5,507 nucleotides of DNA from an uncultured Clostridia bacterium (lineage in GTDB: Bacteria > Bacillota > Clostridia > Oscillospirales > Acutalibacteraceae). The notes beneath the pieces were generated by a model. The model searched no databases and was not told the origin of the DNA. It saw only the letters and a program-made list of their open reading frames with translations. The stretch spans positions 1 to 5,507 of the forward strand of contig CALWVC010000100.1 in NCBI GenBank assembly GCA_944384865.1, in the 5' to 3' direction. Below, one piece after another: positions 1 through 5,337 of this stretch; position 1 is the stretch's first letter; every line of letters starts with the position of its first letter. A program made the position numbers and the translations under genes.

Positions 1-240
1 TATCTCTTCTTAAAAACTGCACAGCCTATTCTCCACCTTCAAGTTTTATTGTCCCAGTGTCAGAAAATTGCGCCGCCGAAATATCGGGAGCGCTTATGAC
101 CCGCACATTCCGGCAGGCAAACGATATATGTATTTTCATTATACAACAAACCATATAAGGAATCAATGATAAATTCGTGTTGCCAAAATACTTTTTTCCG
201 ACCGGCGCCTTTCACCGAACGCCATCTCCGGATTTTCCCA
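1..240. other. Leader region with no supported gene
   Basis: I see no convincing gene here. The plus strand is open from the window edge to a TGA at 97-99 in one frame and to a TAA near 158 in another. Neither stretch has a recognisable protein signature or a visible start, so a short 3' tail of an upstream gene cannot be confirmed or excluded. Minus-strand reading frames extend into this region from inside the following gene and look like shadows of it. There is no clear terminator hairpin. Confidence 0.4.
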
Positions 241-246
241 ACTGCC

Positions 247-275
247 GTATAAACGCTTTTCCCAAGAACAAAATA
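247..275 (+). promoter_or_regulatory. Candidate sigma-G (forespore) promoter for spoVAF
   Basis: GTATA at 247-251 fits the sigma-G -35 pattern GHATR. After a 17-nt spacer, CAAAATA at 269-275 fits the looser clostridial -10 form CANNNTA and differs from CATNNTA at one fixed position. Transcription would start near 282, leaving a leader of about 16 nt that still contains the ribosome binding site at 285-291. Late forespore expression is what is known for spoVA-group germination genes. The motif is short, so the call rests on the combination of spacing, position and gene identity. Confidence 0.45.
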
Positions 276-284
276 AATGCAGAA

Positions 285-291
285 AGCGAGG
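285..291 (+). promoter_or_regulatory. Ribosome binding site fixing the spoVAF start
   Basis: AGCGAGG lies 6 nt upstream of the ATG at 298. The in-frame ATG at 277 has no purine-rich site at a suitable distance and would lie upstream of the transcription start predicted from the sigma-G-like promoter. The ATG at 298 is therefore preferred. Confidence 0.7.
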
Positions 292-297
292 AATTTT

Positions 298-1722
298 ATG
301 AACATCCGTAAAAATCTGACTGAAAATATTACTGCGATCGAACATCTGCTGCCCTTGGAAAAAAGCTTCGATCTGATCGGCCGTTCTTTCGACATCGGAG
401 ACACCCCCGCCTATCTGCTGTTTGTAGACGGCTTTGCCAAAGACGATATCATGGTGCATGTCCTCAAAGAACTGCAGGGCACCAAGCCCGAGATTCCCAA
501 AACCGCGCCGGAACTGCTGCTCAAACGCATTCCCTATATCGAGACCTCTCAGACAGACGACCTGATCCATGGAGTAGATATGGTGCTGTGCGGTCAGCTT
601 TTTCTGCTGATCGACGGCGCACAGCAGGGCGTACTGATCGACGCCCGGGAATATCCCGTCCGCTCTCCCAGCGAATCCCACATTGAAAAAGTCACCCGCG
701 GCCCACGGGATGATCTGGTAGAAACCATCGTTTTTAATACGGCGCTGATCCGCCGGCGCATCCGCGACCGGGCACTGACCTTTGAAATGCACACGATCGG
801 CAGCAGCTCAAAAACCGACGTCGCAGTCGGATATATCGGCAGCCTAGTCGATTCGCACCTGCTGGATCTGGTGCGCAGCAGACTGCAAAGCATTAACGTG
901 CCGGCGCTCACCATGGGCGAAAAGAGTCTGGAAGAACTGCTGATGAAAAAGAAGTGGTATAATCCGCTGCCCCGGTTTCGCTTTTCCGAACGTCCGGATA
1001 CCATTGCCGCCCATCTGCTGGAGGGGCATATCATCCTGCTGGTAGATACCTCTCCCACCGCGCTGATTCTGCCGACTTCGGTGTTCTACTTCACACAATA
1101 TATTGAGGATTACTACCAGAATCCGCTGGTTGGCACCATCACCCGCTTTTTGCGTTTTGGCGCAACATTGGTTGCCACCTTCGCAGTTCCGCTGTACCTG
1201 CTGCTGTGTATGTACGGCAAGCCAACCTGGCTTTCCTTTCTGATACCGCCGCCGAACCAAATCGGCTCTATCCCATTATTTCTCCAACTGATTCTTCTGG
1301 AACTTGGCCTGGAGGGGCTGAAAATGTCCTCTCTGCATACGCCGCAGAATCTGGAAGCCGCTTTCTCTATTATCGGCGGCCTGATTCTGGGAGATTTCGC
1401 GGTAACCATCGGCATATTGTGCACACAGTCGATTTTTCTGTCGGTATCCAGCGCCGTGGCCAATCACTGCGTTCCAAACCCGGAAATGGGCGGCGCCGTC
1501 CGGATCTTCCGATGGTTGCTGCTGATACTTTCCGGCCTGTTGGGCATCTGGGGATTTGCCGCCGGTTGCGCCGCGCTGTTGATTCTGCTACTGACCACCC
1601 GCACCTTCGACGGGCGAATGCGTTATCTGTGGCCACTGCTGCCGTTTAATGGGAAAGCGCTGGCACACCTGCTGTTCCGTTATCCTGCCGCATCGGTGCG
1701 CGACCGGCGGCGGAATAAATAA
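298..1722 (+). CDS. spoVAF: GerA-family spore germination protein, SpoVAF type
   Basis: This gene encodes a 474-residue GerA-family protein (A-subunit type), close to the usual 480-500 residues. A soluble N-terminal half carries the family stretches RGPRDDLVET (about 134-143), SERPD (230-234) and LLEGH (240-244). The VDTSP segment (249-253), followed by a run ending in EDYY, resembles SpoVAF more than nutrient-receptor GerAA proteins, which usually have VDGTP there. The C-terminal half has about four or five hydrophobic segments between 286 and 435, then a basic tail. Members sit in the spore inner membrane. SpoVAF itself is thought to form, with a partner membrane protein, a channel that amplifies germination signalling. 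No spoVA, gerB or gerC gene lies nearby, so this is an orphan copy. The 3' end overlaps the convergent gene by 77 bp. Family assignment is firm; the SpoVAF subtype is likely but made from memory of motifs. Confidence 0.88.
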   Translation: MNIRKNLTENITAIEHLLPLEKSFDLIGRSFDIGDTPAYLLFVDGFAKDDIMVHVLKELQGTKPEIPKTAPELLLKRIPYIETSQTDDLIHGVDMVLCGQLFLLIDGAQQGVLIDAREYPVRSPSESHIEKVTRGPRDDLVETIVFNTALIRRRIRDRALTFEMHTIGSSSKTDVAVGYIGSLVDSHLLDLVRSRLQSINVPALTMGEKSLEELLMKKKWYNPLPRFRFSERPDTIAAHLLEGHIILLVDTSPTALILPTSVFYFTQYIEDYYQNPLVGTITRFLRFGATLVATFAVPLYLLLCMYGKPTWLSFLIPPPNQIGSIPLFLQLILLELGLEGLKMSSLHTPQNLEAAFSIIGGLILGDFAVTIGILCTQSIFLSVSSAVANHCVPNPEMGGAVRIFRWLLLILSGLLGIWGFAAGCAALLILLLTTRTFDGRMRYLWPLLPFNGKALAHLLFRYPAASVRDRRRNK

Positions 1723-2404
1723 TACCGTTTGCCAGCAGCGCCCGCGCCGCTAAAAATTCGGGCACAAAATAAAAGGCCGGCAGCACAGCGGCGCAGCACA
1801 ATAGCCGGGGTATAAACCGCAACCCCAACAGCAAAAACGCCGCGGCATGTCTGGACATCTGGGCAAAGGAAACAAACAGACTGCGAAGCCCACAGCCCGC
1901 CACAAACAAATAATCGCTCATTGTCAGCAAAAAGCGCATCAGCAAAAATAACGCGCCGCAGCTTACAATTCCCGCCGCCCATAACAGTTGCAGCCATCCT
2001 GGCTGTGCGGCGGACAGCGCCGTCCCGGACCACAAAACCAGTAAAGCCGTACTGCCAAACGGCAGCAACTGTATAGCATTTTTTAAAAGCAGATACAGCA
2101 GTGTTTTGAAATAGACGCCGAAGCCGCTGAACGCTGTAAACAACGCCGTTACCCGAAGTCCGCCATATTCGCGCAAGAATATGCCCTTTTGAAAAACCCG
2201 CAGGGGCGCGGCCAGAAAAAAATCTGCTGAACACAGCGCCGCCGACGTAAACAACGGAGAAAAGCCGCCATAAAATATATAAGACAACACCAACGCCGCG
2301 GTTGTCAGCAACAGCCGCACCAGTACCGGCAACAGCCAAACCGCCTGCGCCCGGAAAAATCGACGCCGAACACAGCGGGCGGCGTCCGCAATTACTTTTT
2401 TCAT
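1646..2404 (-). CDS. Multi-pass membrane protein of unknown function (possibly DUF975-like)
   Basis: I do not recognise this 252-residue protein with certainty. It begins with a short basic segment (RRRFFR near residue 13). Hydrophobic stretches follow at about 21-46, 50-66, 98-130, 138-160 and 199-220, giving roughly five membrane passes, and the C-terminal tail is polar. The spacing of a PLRVFQKGIF-type segment, a long middle hydrophobic region and a C-terminal pair of helices separated by RHAAAFLLLGL recalls the DUF975 membrane family, but this is inference from overall pattern. The start is well supported: on the minus strand AAAGGGAG precedes the ATG by 8 nt. The gene is divergent from mdh and shares its intergenic region. 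Its last 77 bp lie under the 3' end of spoVAF in the opposite direction, with no terminator visible between them. Codon content is GC-rich like its neighbours, so there is no sign of recent transfer. Confidence 0.72.
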   Translation of the reverse strand: MKKVIADAARCVRRRFFRAQAVWLLPVLVRLLLTTAALVLSYIFYGGFSPLFTSAALCSADFFLAAPLRVFQKGIFLREYGGLRVTALFTAFSGFGVYFKTLLYLLLKNAIQLLPFGSTALLVLWSGTALSAAQPGWLQLLWAAGIVSCGALFLLMRFLLTMSDYLFVAGCGLRSLFVSFAQMSRHAAAFLLLGLRFIPRLLCCAAVLPAFYFVPEFLAARALLANGIIYSAAGRAPMRQDNGTAGVPALSH

Positions 2405-2410
2405 CGCTGT

Positions 2411-2420
2411 TACTCCCTTT
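2411..2420 (-). promoter_or_regulatory. Ribosome binding site of the divergent membrane gene
   Basis: Read on the minus strand this is AAAGGGAGTA. The core AAAGGGAG is 8 nt from the ATG at 2404. A strong site of this kind is the best single argument that this overlapping, unrecognised frame is a real gene. Confidence 0.7.
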
Positions 2421-2484
2421 CCAAAGCCATGATTGAATGCATCACATGCTACAAATCCATTCCGATTTTATTTTTTACCAAATA

Positions 2485-2500
2485 CTTTATGATTATAAAG
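2485..2500. repeat. Perfect 6-bp inverted repeat in the divergent intergenic region
   Basis: CTTTAT-GATT-ATAAAG forms perfect arms with a 4-bp centre. It is nested inside a wider imperfect symmetry, TTTTAC at 2473-2478 and GTAAAA at 2506-2511. It could be an operator half-set, or simply a chance palindrome in AT-rich DNA. It overlaps the minus-strand TATAAT. Confidence 0.4.
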
Positions 2501-2520
2501 ATTTTGTAAAATGTTAAATA
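2492..2520 (-). promoter_or_regulatory. Weak candidate promoter for the divergent membrane gene
   Basis: On the minus strand a perfect TATAAT lies at 2492-2497. The expected -35 zone, around 2514-2520, is A/T-rich but has no good TTGACA match, so the call is weak. If it is real, its -35 zone lies inside the Rex-like operator at 2511-2528, and one bound repressor could cover both divergent promoters. Confidence 0.25.
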
Positions 2521-2528
2521 ATTAACAA
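2511..2528 (+). promoter_or_regulatory. Rex-type redox operator upstream of mdh
   Basis: ATGTTAA-ATAA-TTAACAA matches the clostridial Rex consensus TTGTTAA-NNNN-TTAACAA at every defined position except the first base. Rex binds such sites when NADH/NAD+ is low and leaves them when NADH rises. It commonly controls NADH-consuming fermentation genes, including lactate and alcohol dehydrogenases. The site ends 8 bp upstream of the mdh -35 element, and the gene it precedes encodes an NADH-dependent dehydrogenase, which fits the known regulon. The rex gene itself is not in the window. Confidence 0.7.
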
Positions 2529-2536
2529 AAAATCTG

Positions 2537-2564
2537 TTGATTTTTTACGCAAAGGTGTTATAAT
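2537..2564 (+). promoter_or_regulatory. Extended -10 vegetative promoter of mdh-mae
   Basis: TTGATT (2537-2542), a 16-bp spacer and a perfect TATAAT (2559-2564) form a sigma-A promoter. TG at 2556-2557 one base before the -10 makes it an extended -10 element. The A/T-rich DNA upstream could act as an UP element. Transcription should begin near 2571, giving a leader of about 87 nt before mdh. Confidence 0.75.
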
Positions 2565-2582
2565 CTATTGCAGAAATTTAAA

Positions 2583-2648
2583 ATGGGGGCAAAGTTGGAA
2601 AATCTGTTTTTGAACTCAGTCGCCCGTGTTTTTATTGAAAAAAGGTGA
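2583..2648 (+). CDS. Possible 21-codon upstream ORF in the mdh leader
   Basis: An ATG just downstream of the predicted transcription start opens a 21-codon frame. Its TGA stop overlaps the mdh ribosome binding site (AAGGTG, 2642-2647). No ribosome binding site precedes this ATG. A TTG at 2595 in the same frame has a run of five G at 2585-2589 upstream and could be an alternative start. The peptide resembles no leader peptide I know. It may be chance, but its end position would allow translational coupling to mdh. Confidence 0.2.
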   Translation: MGAKLENLFLNSVARVFIEKR

Positions 2649-2657
2649 ATTGATTCT

Positions 2658-3611
2658 ATGAAAAAAGGCAAAAAAATCTGTGTTCTCGGCGCGGGAAACG
2701 TCGGGGCTTCTATTGCGTTTTCTCTGACGCTGCAGGGCCTGGCTTCTGAAATTGTGATGGTCGATATTAACGAAAACAAAGCCAAAGGCGAAGCGATGGA
2801 TATTATCCAGGGCACTGCGTTTTCCGCACCCGTGAATATCTACCAGGGCAGCTATGCCGACTGCGAAGGGGCTGACATTGTGATCGTCACTGTCGGGATG
2901 GCGCGTAAACCCGGTCAGTCCCGGCTGGATCTGGCACAGGCAAACGTTGATATCATCAAACAGGTCATGCCGCAGATTACCCTTCACGCCCCAGACGCTG
3001 TTTACGTCGTCGTCAGCAACCCGGTGGATATTCTGACTTATACGATTATCAAACATTCCGGTTTACCTGAATCGCAGATTTTAGGCTCCGGCACCACGCT
3101 GGATTCCTCCCGCCTGCGTGAACGACTGGCCGAGCATGTGCACCTCAATCCGAAAAACGTCCATGCTTATGTATTCGGCGAACACGGCGATACCTCCATG
3201 ATCCCGTGGTCGCTGACCTGCATCGCCGGGATGCCCATGGCGCAATATTGCACGCATATCTGCGACCGGCACAATGGTTGCGGCAAAGGCGAATTACGCG
3301 ATATTGAAGATGACGTACGCACCGCGGGCGCCAAGGTTATTCAACTAAAAGGCGCGACCTTTTATGCGATTGCCATGGCGGTCAGCCGCATCTGCGAATG
3401 CATTACCAGAGACACCGATTCGGTTTTAACGGTATCCACGCTGACCAACGGGCGGTATAATCTGCCGCAGGTAGCGCTGAGTCTGCCCGCCGTAGTCGGC
3501 GCCCATGGTATCAAACAGGTGATCACCCCGCCGCTGCTGCCTGACGAAGAGCAATTGCTGCGCAAAAGCGCCGATACGCTGAAAGCACTTATCGATCAAT
3601 TGGATATATAG
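2658..3611 (+). CDS. mdh: NAD-dependent malate dehydrogenase, LDH-like type
   Basis: This 317-residue protein belongs to the lactate/malate dehydrogenase family and has the normal length. It has the Rossmann motif GAGNVG (11-16), Asp36 at the end of the second strand (marking NAD preference), the substrate arginine R89, the D149/R152 pair in TTLDSSRLR, and catalytic H176 in GEHGD. The residue that sets substrate choice, equivalent to position 102, is R83 in ARKPG. Lactate dehydrogenases have glutamine there, while arginine selects oxaloacetate/malate. Other parts, such as GEHGD and T234 (position 246), look LDH-like, so sequence similarity alone may mislabel it as L-lactate dehydrogenase. It should act in the cytoplasm, reducing oxaloacetate to malate with NADH. 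AAGGTG precedes the ATG by 10 nt. It is followed by malic enzyme in the same direction and preceded by a Rex-type operator. Lactate activity cannot be fully excluded. Confidence 0.88.
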   Translation: MKKGKKICVLGAGNVGASIAFSLTLQGLASEIVMVDINENKAKGEAMDIIQGTAFSAPVNIYQGSYADCEGADIVIVTVGMARKPGQSRLDLAQANVDIIKQVMPQITLHAPDAVYVVVSNPVDILTYTIIKHSGLPESQILGSGTTLDSSRLRERLAEHVHLNPKNVHAYVFGEHGDTSMIPWSLTCIAGMPMAQYCTHICDRHNGCGKGELRDIEDDVRTAGAKVIQLKGATFYAIAMAVSRICECITRDTDSVLTVSTLTNGRYNLPQVALSLPAVVGAHGIKQVITPPLLPDEEQLLRKSADTLKALIDQLDI

Positions 3612-3653
3612 CTTATTTGAAAGCTTATAAAAAATATATTGCCGGATTCGGCG

Positions 3654-3659
3654 AAAGGA
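3654..3659 (+). promoter_or_regulatory. Ribosome binding site of the malic enzyme gene
   Basis: AAAGGA lies 10 nt before the ATG at 3670. The 58-bp gap after mdh has only a weak 5-bp hairpin (arms at 3610-3614 and 3621-3625), no T-run and no clear promoter. This supports co-transcription with mdh. Confidence 0.6.
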
Positions 3660-3669
3660 CTGTTTATAA

Positions 3670-4842
3670 ATGGATTATGCACAGGTATCTCTGCAAAAGC
3701 ACAAGGAGTGGAAAGGCAAGATCGAAGTAGTCTGCCGCGCCCCGTTGGAAACCAAAGATGATCTTTCTTTAGCATATACGCCGGGGGTTGCGCAGCCTTG
3801 TCTTGAAATTCAAAAAGATGTGAATTTAAGCTATGAGCTGACCCGACGCTCCAATCTGGTAGCGGTCGTTACCGACGGCACCGCGGTTCTGGGGCTCGGC
3901 GATATCGGCCCTGAAGCCGGCATGCCGGTTATGGAGGGCAAATGCGCCCTGTTTAAAGCCTTCGGCGATGTAGACGCGATTCCGCTGTGCGTCCGTTCCA
4001 AAGAAGTTGACGATATCGTCAACACTGTTCGGTTATTGGCCGGCAGCTTCGGCGGCGTCAATCTGGAGGATATCTCTGCGCCCCGCTGTTTTGAAATCGA
4101 ACGCAAACTGAAGGCCTGCTGTGATATCCCGATTTTCCATGATGACCAGCACGGAACCGCAGTCGTCACACTGGCCGCCATGCTCAACGCGCTGAAACTG
4201 ACCGGTAAGAAAATTGACGAGATCCGGGTAGTCACCAGCGGTGCCGGCGCCGCCGGCATTGCCATTATTAAACTGTTGATCGCCATGGGTCTGAAAGACG
4301 TCATCATGTGCGACCGGCACGGAGCAATTTACAAGGGGCGCGACGGTCTGAACGCTGAAAAACAGGAAATGGCCGAAATTTCAAACTTAGAGTGCCGTAA
4401 AGGTACATTGGCTGATGTTCTGCAGGGTGCGGACGTCTTTATCGGCGTTTCGGCGCCGGGCTGCGTAACGCCTGAGATGGTCAAAAGCATGAACAAAGAT
4501 CCGATTCTGTTCCCCATGGCCAATCCGGTTCCTGAAATCATGCCTGATCTGGCCAAACAGGCGGGTGCCGCCGTTGTTGGTACCGGCAGAAGCGACTTTG
4601 CCAACCAGATCAATAATGTTCTGGCTTTCCCCGGCATCTTCCGCGGCGCGTTGGATGTACGCGCTTCTGATATCAACGACGCGATGAAGATCGCCGCAGC
4701 AAAAGCAATCGCCGGCTTTGTGACCGATGATCAGCTGTCAGCCGATTACATCATCCCCAGCGCGCTGGATCGCAACGTTGCCGCCGCAGTCGCCAAAGCG
4801 GTCGCGCAGGCCGCGCGGGACACCGGTGTCGCCAGAATATAA
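3670..4842 (+). CDS. mae: Malic enzyme (NAD(P)-dependent, decarboxylating), short form
   Basis: Malic enzyme converts malate to pyruvate and CO2 with reduction of NAD(P)+, in the cytoplasm. At 390 residues this is the short bacterial form, without the C-terminal phosphotransacetylase-like domain of MaeB-type enzymes. Visible family features are YTPGV with catalytic Tyr36, the TDGTAVLGLGDIGP stretch (68-81), catalytic Lys91 in MEGKCALFK, metal ligands E133 and D134 in NLEDI and D159 in HDDQHGT, the nucleotide-binding GAGAAG (191-196), MANPVPEI (283-290) and NNVLAFPGIFRGALD (315-329). Asp215 after the second Rossmann strand is compatible with NAD, but cofactor choice cannot be settled by eye. 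The gene follows mdh by 58 bp and is probably in the same transcript. Together they convert oxaloacetate to pyruvate. All key residues are present, with no frameshift or truncation. Confidence 0.93.
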   Translation: MDYAQVSLQKHKEWKGKIEVVCRAPLETKDDLSLAYTPGVAQPCLEIQKDVNLSYELTRRSNLVAVVTDGTAVLGLGDIGPEAGMPVMEGKCALFKAFGDVDAIPLCVRSKEVDDIVNTVRLLAGSFGGVNLEDISAPRCFEIERKLKACCDIPIFHDDQHGTAVVTLAAMLNALKLTGKKIDEIRVVTSGAGAAGIAIIKLLIAMGLKDVIMCDRHGAIYKGRDGLNAEKQEMAEISNLECRKGTLADVLQGADVFIGVSAPGCVTPEMVKSMNKDPILFPMANPVPEIMPDLAKQAGAAVVGTGRSDFANQINNVLAFPGIFRGALDVRASDINDAMKIAAAKAIAGFVTDDQLSADYIIPSALDRNVAAAVAKAVAQAARDTGVARI

Positions 4843-4848
4843 AATCTG

Positions 4849-4877
4849 TTGCAAATCCGGGTTCATTATGCTAAAAT
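4849..4877 (+). promoter_or_regulatory. Extended -10 promoter for the small membrane gene
   Basis: TTGCAA (4849-4854), a 17-bp spacer and TAAAAT (4872-4877) form a sigma-A-like promoter. TG at 4869-4870 one base upstream of the -10 gives an extended -10. It starts 7 bp after the malic enzyme stop codon. Transcription would begin near 4884, inside the left arm of the inverted repeat, about 47 nt before the next start codon. Confidence 0.5.
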
Positions 4878-4908
4878 GGGAAAGGTGGGTGATCCATCTT
4901 TCCCATTT
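4874..4908 (+). repeat. 15-bp inverted repeat between malic enzyme and the small membrane gene
   Basis: The arms at 4874-4888 and 4894-4908 pair over 15 positions, 14 Watson-Crick plus one G.U, around the 5-nt centre GTGAT. The left arm core is ATGGGAAAGG and the right arm core CTTTCCCAT. The repeat overlaps the candidate -10 element and start site and ends 8 bp before the next ribosome binding site. As RNA it would be a stable hairpin ending the mdh-mae transcript, but only ATTTATTAT follows, not a T-run, so a classical intrinsic terminator is doubtful. As DNA it could be a repressor operator. Confidence 0.8.
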
Positions 4909-4916
4909 ATTATACC

Positions 4917-4922
4917 AGGAGG
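4917..4922 (+). promoter_or_regulatory. Ribosome binding site fixing the small membrane gene start
   Basis: A perfect AGGAGG lies 8 nt before the ATG at 4931. The frame is open upstream into the malic enzyme gene, to an ATG at 4727, but that extension lies in another frame of a well-conserved gene. The start at 4931 is therefore the real one. Confidence 0.85.
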
Positions 4923-4930
4923 TATACCGC

Positions 4931-5284
4931 ATGTTGGTTGAAAGCCTTGCAATCATCGCATTGATTTTTGCGATGGCCTTTGCATTTCTGCGTGCCGGCA
5001 AAAAAGAATATGCTTATGGGATCCTGCCGCTGTTATTGCTGCCGGTTGTTCAGATTTTTCTGGGCTATATCACCAGCTTTTTCGCCTCCTTTCTCCCCTT
5101 TGACGCGAGATCCATCCGCGTGTGCATCATCTGCGTTACCTTGATAGCGGCGTGTATCTTAATCGGTCTTTCCGGATCCCGTCTGCATAAAAGAAGCCTT
5201 CGTACAGTCTATTTTGTCATCTGCGGTTTATTTACGCTGATTTTAGCAATGTTTTTTATTCTGGATATCCTAAAAAATTTTTAA
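4931..5284 (+). CDS. Small four-helix membrane protein of unknown function
   Basis: I do not recognise this 117-residue protein. It is strongly hydrophobic with four likely membrane helices, at about residues 3-20, 29-53, 62-80 and 92-113. Short basic loops separate them (RAGKK at 21-25 and SRLHKRSLR at 83-91), which suggests those loops are cytoplasmic and both ends lie outside, though the prediction is rough. There is no signal peptide beyond the first helix and no conserved catalytic motif. Translation should be efficient because of the perfect AGGAGG. It lies downstream of mdh-mae in the same direction but seems to have its own promoter and a palindrome before it, so it need not belong to that operon. 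A transport, sensing or cell-envelope role is possible but unsupported. Confidence 0.78.
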   Translation: MLVESLAIIALIFAMAFAFLRAGKKEYAYGILPLLLLPVVQIFLGYITSFFASFLPFDARSIRVCIICVTLIAACILIGLSGSRLHKRSLRTVYFVICGLFTLILAMFFILDILKNF

Positions 5285-5327
5285 TAACCGCTAATTTTTG
5301 ATTGACAATCTCTCTACCAGCGGTTAT
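5284..5327. repeat. 9-bp inverted repeat bracketing the tRNA promoter -35
   Basis: ATAACCGCT (5284-5292) and AGCGGTTAT (5319-5327) are perfect inverse complements separated by 26 bp. The left arm begins at the last base of the preceding stop codon. The right arm runs into the -10 element, and the -35 lies between them. It could be an operator or a long-loop hairpin at the end of the upstream transcript. No T-run follows, so it is not a typical terminator. Confidence 0.45.
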
Positions 5328-5330
5328 AAT
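5302..5330 (+). promoter_or_regulatory. Consensus sigma-A promoter of the tRNA-Ala gene
   Basis: TTGACA (5302-5307), exactly 17 bp, then TATAAT (5325-5330): every base of both hexamers matches consensus. The start of transcription is expected near 5337, giving a 27-nt leader before the mature tRNA. Such promoters are typical of stable RNA genes. Confidence 0.9.
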
Positions 5331-5337
5331 ATCATTT

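Noticed and set aside
1..99. Open plus-strand frame from the window edge as the 3' end of an upstream gene
   Set aside because: It has only about 32 codons, no recognisable sequence, and a second frame is open over a similar length, so there is no support.
137..143. CATTATA as an alternative sigma-G -10 element
   Set aside because: It matches CATNNTA, but the best upstream -35 candidates (GGCAA or GCAAA) are poor and at the wrong spacing, and the leader would be about 150 nt.
163..792. Long minus-strand open frame (209 codons) under the start of spoVAF
   Set aside because: It runs antisense to a conserved coding region and has no family motif. It looks like a shadow frame in GC-rich DNA.
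1206..1649. Plus-strand frame (147 codons) within spoVAF
   Set aside because: It is out of frame with clear GerA-family membrane helices and has no independent support.
1680..2339. Second minus-strand frame (219 codons) inside the unknown membrane gene
   Set aside because: It lies wholly inside the frame at 1646-2404, which has the better ribosome binding site and a typical membrane-protein composition.
3610..3625. Hairpin between mdh and malic enzyme as a terminator
   Set aside because: The stem is only 5 bp, AT-rich and without a T-run.
4851..4859. GCAAATCCG repeated at 5446-5454 as an attachment site or insertion footprint
   Set aside because: The match is only 9-10 bp with no integrase or mobile gene between the copies. 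The second copy belongs to the tRNA terminator-like hairpin.
4727..4930. N-terminal extension of the small membrane protein into the malic enzyme gene
   Set aside because: The extension reads malic enzyme codons in the wrong frame; AGGAGG at 4917-4922 sets the start at 4931.
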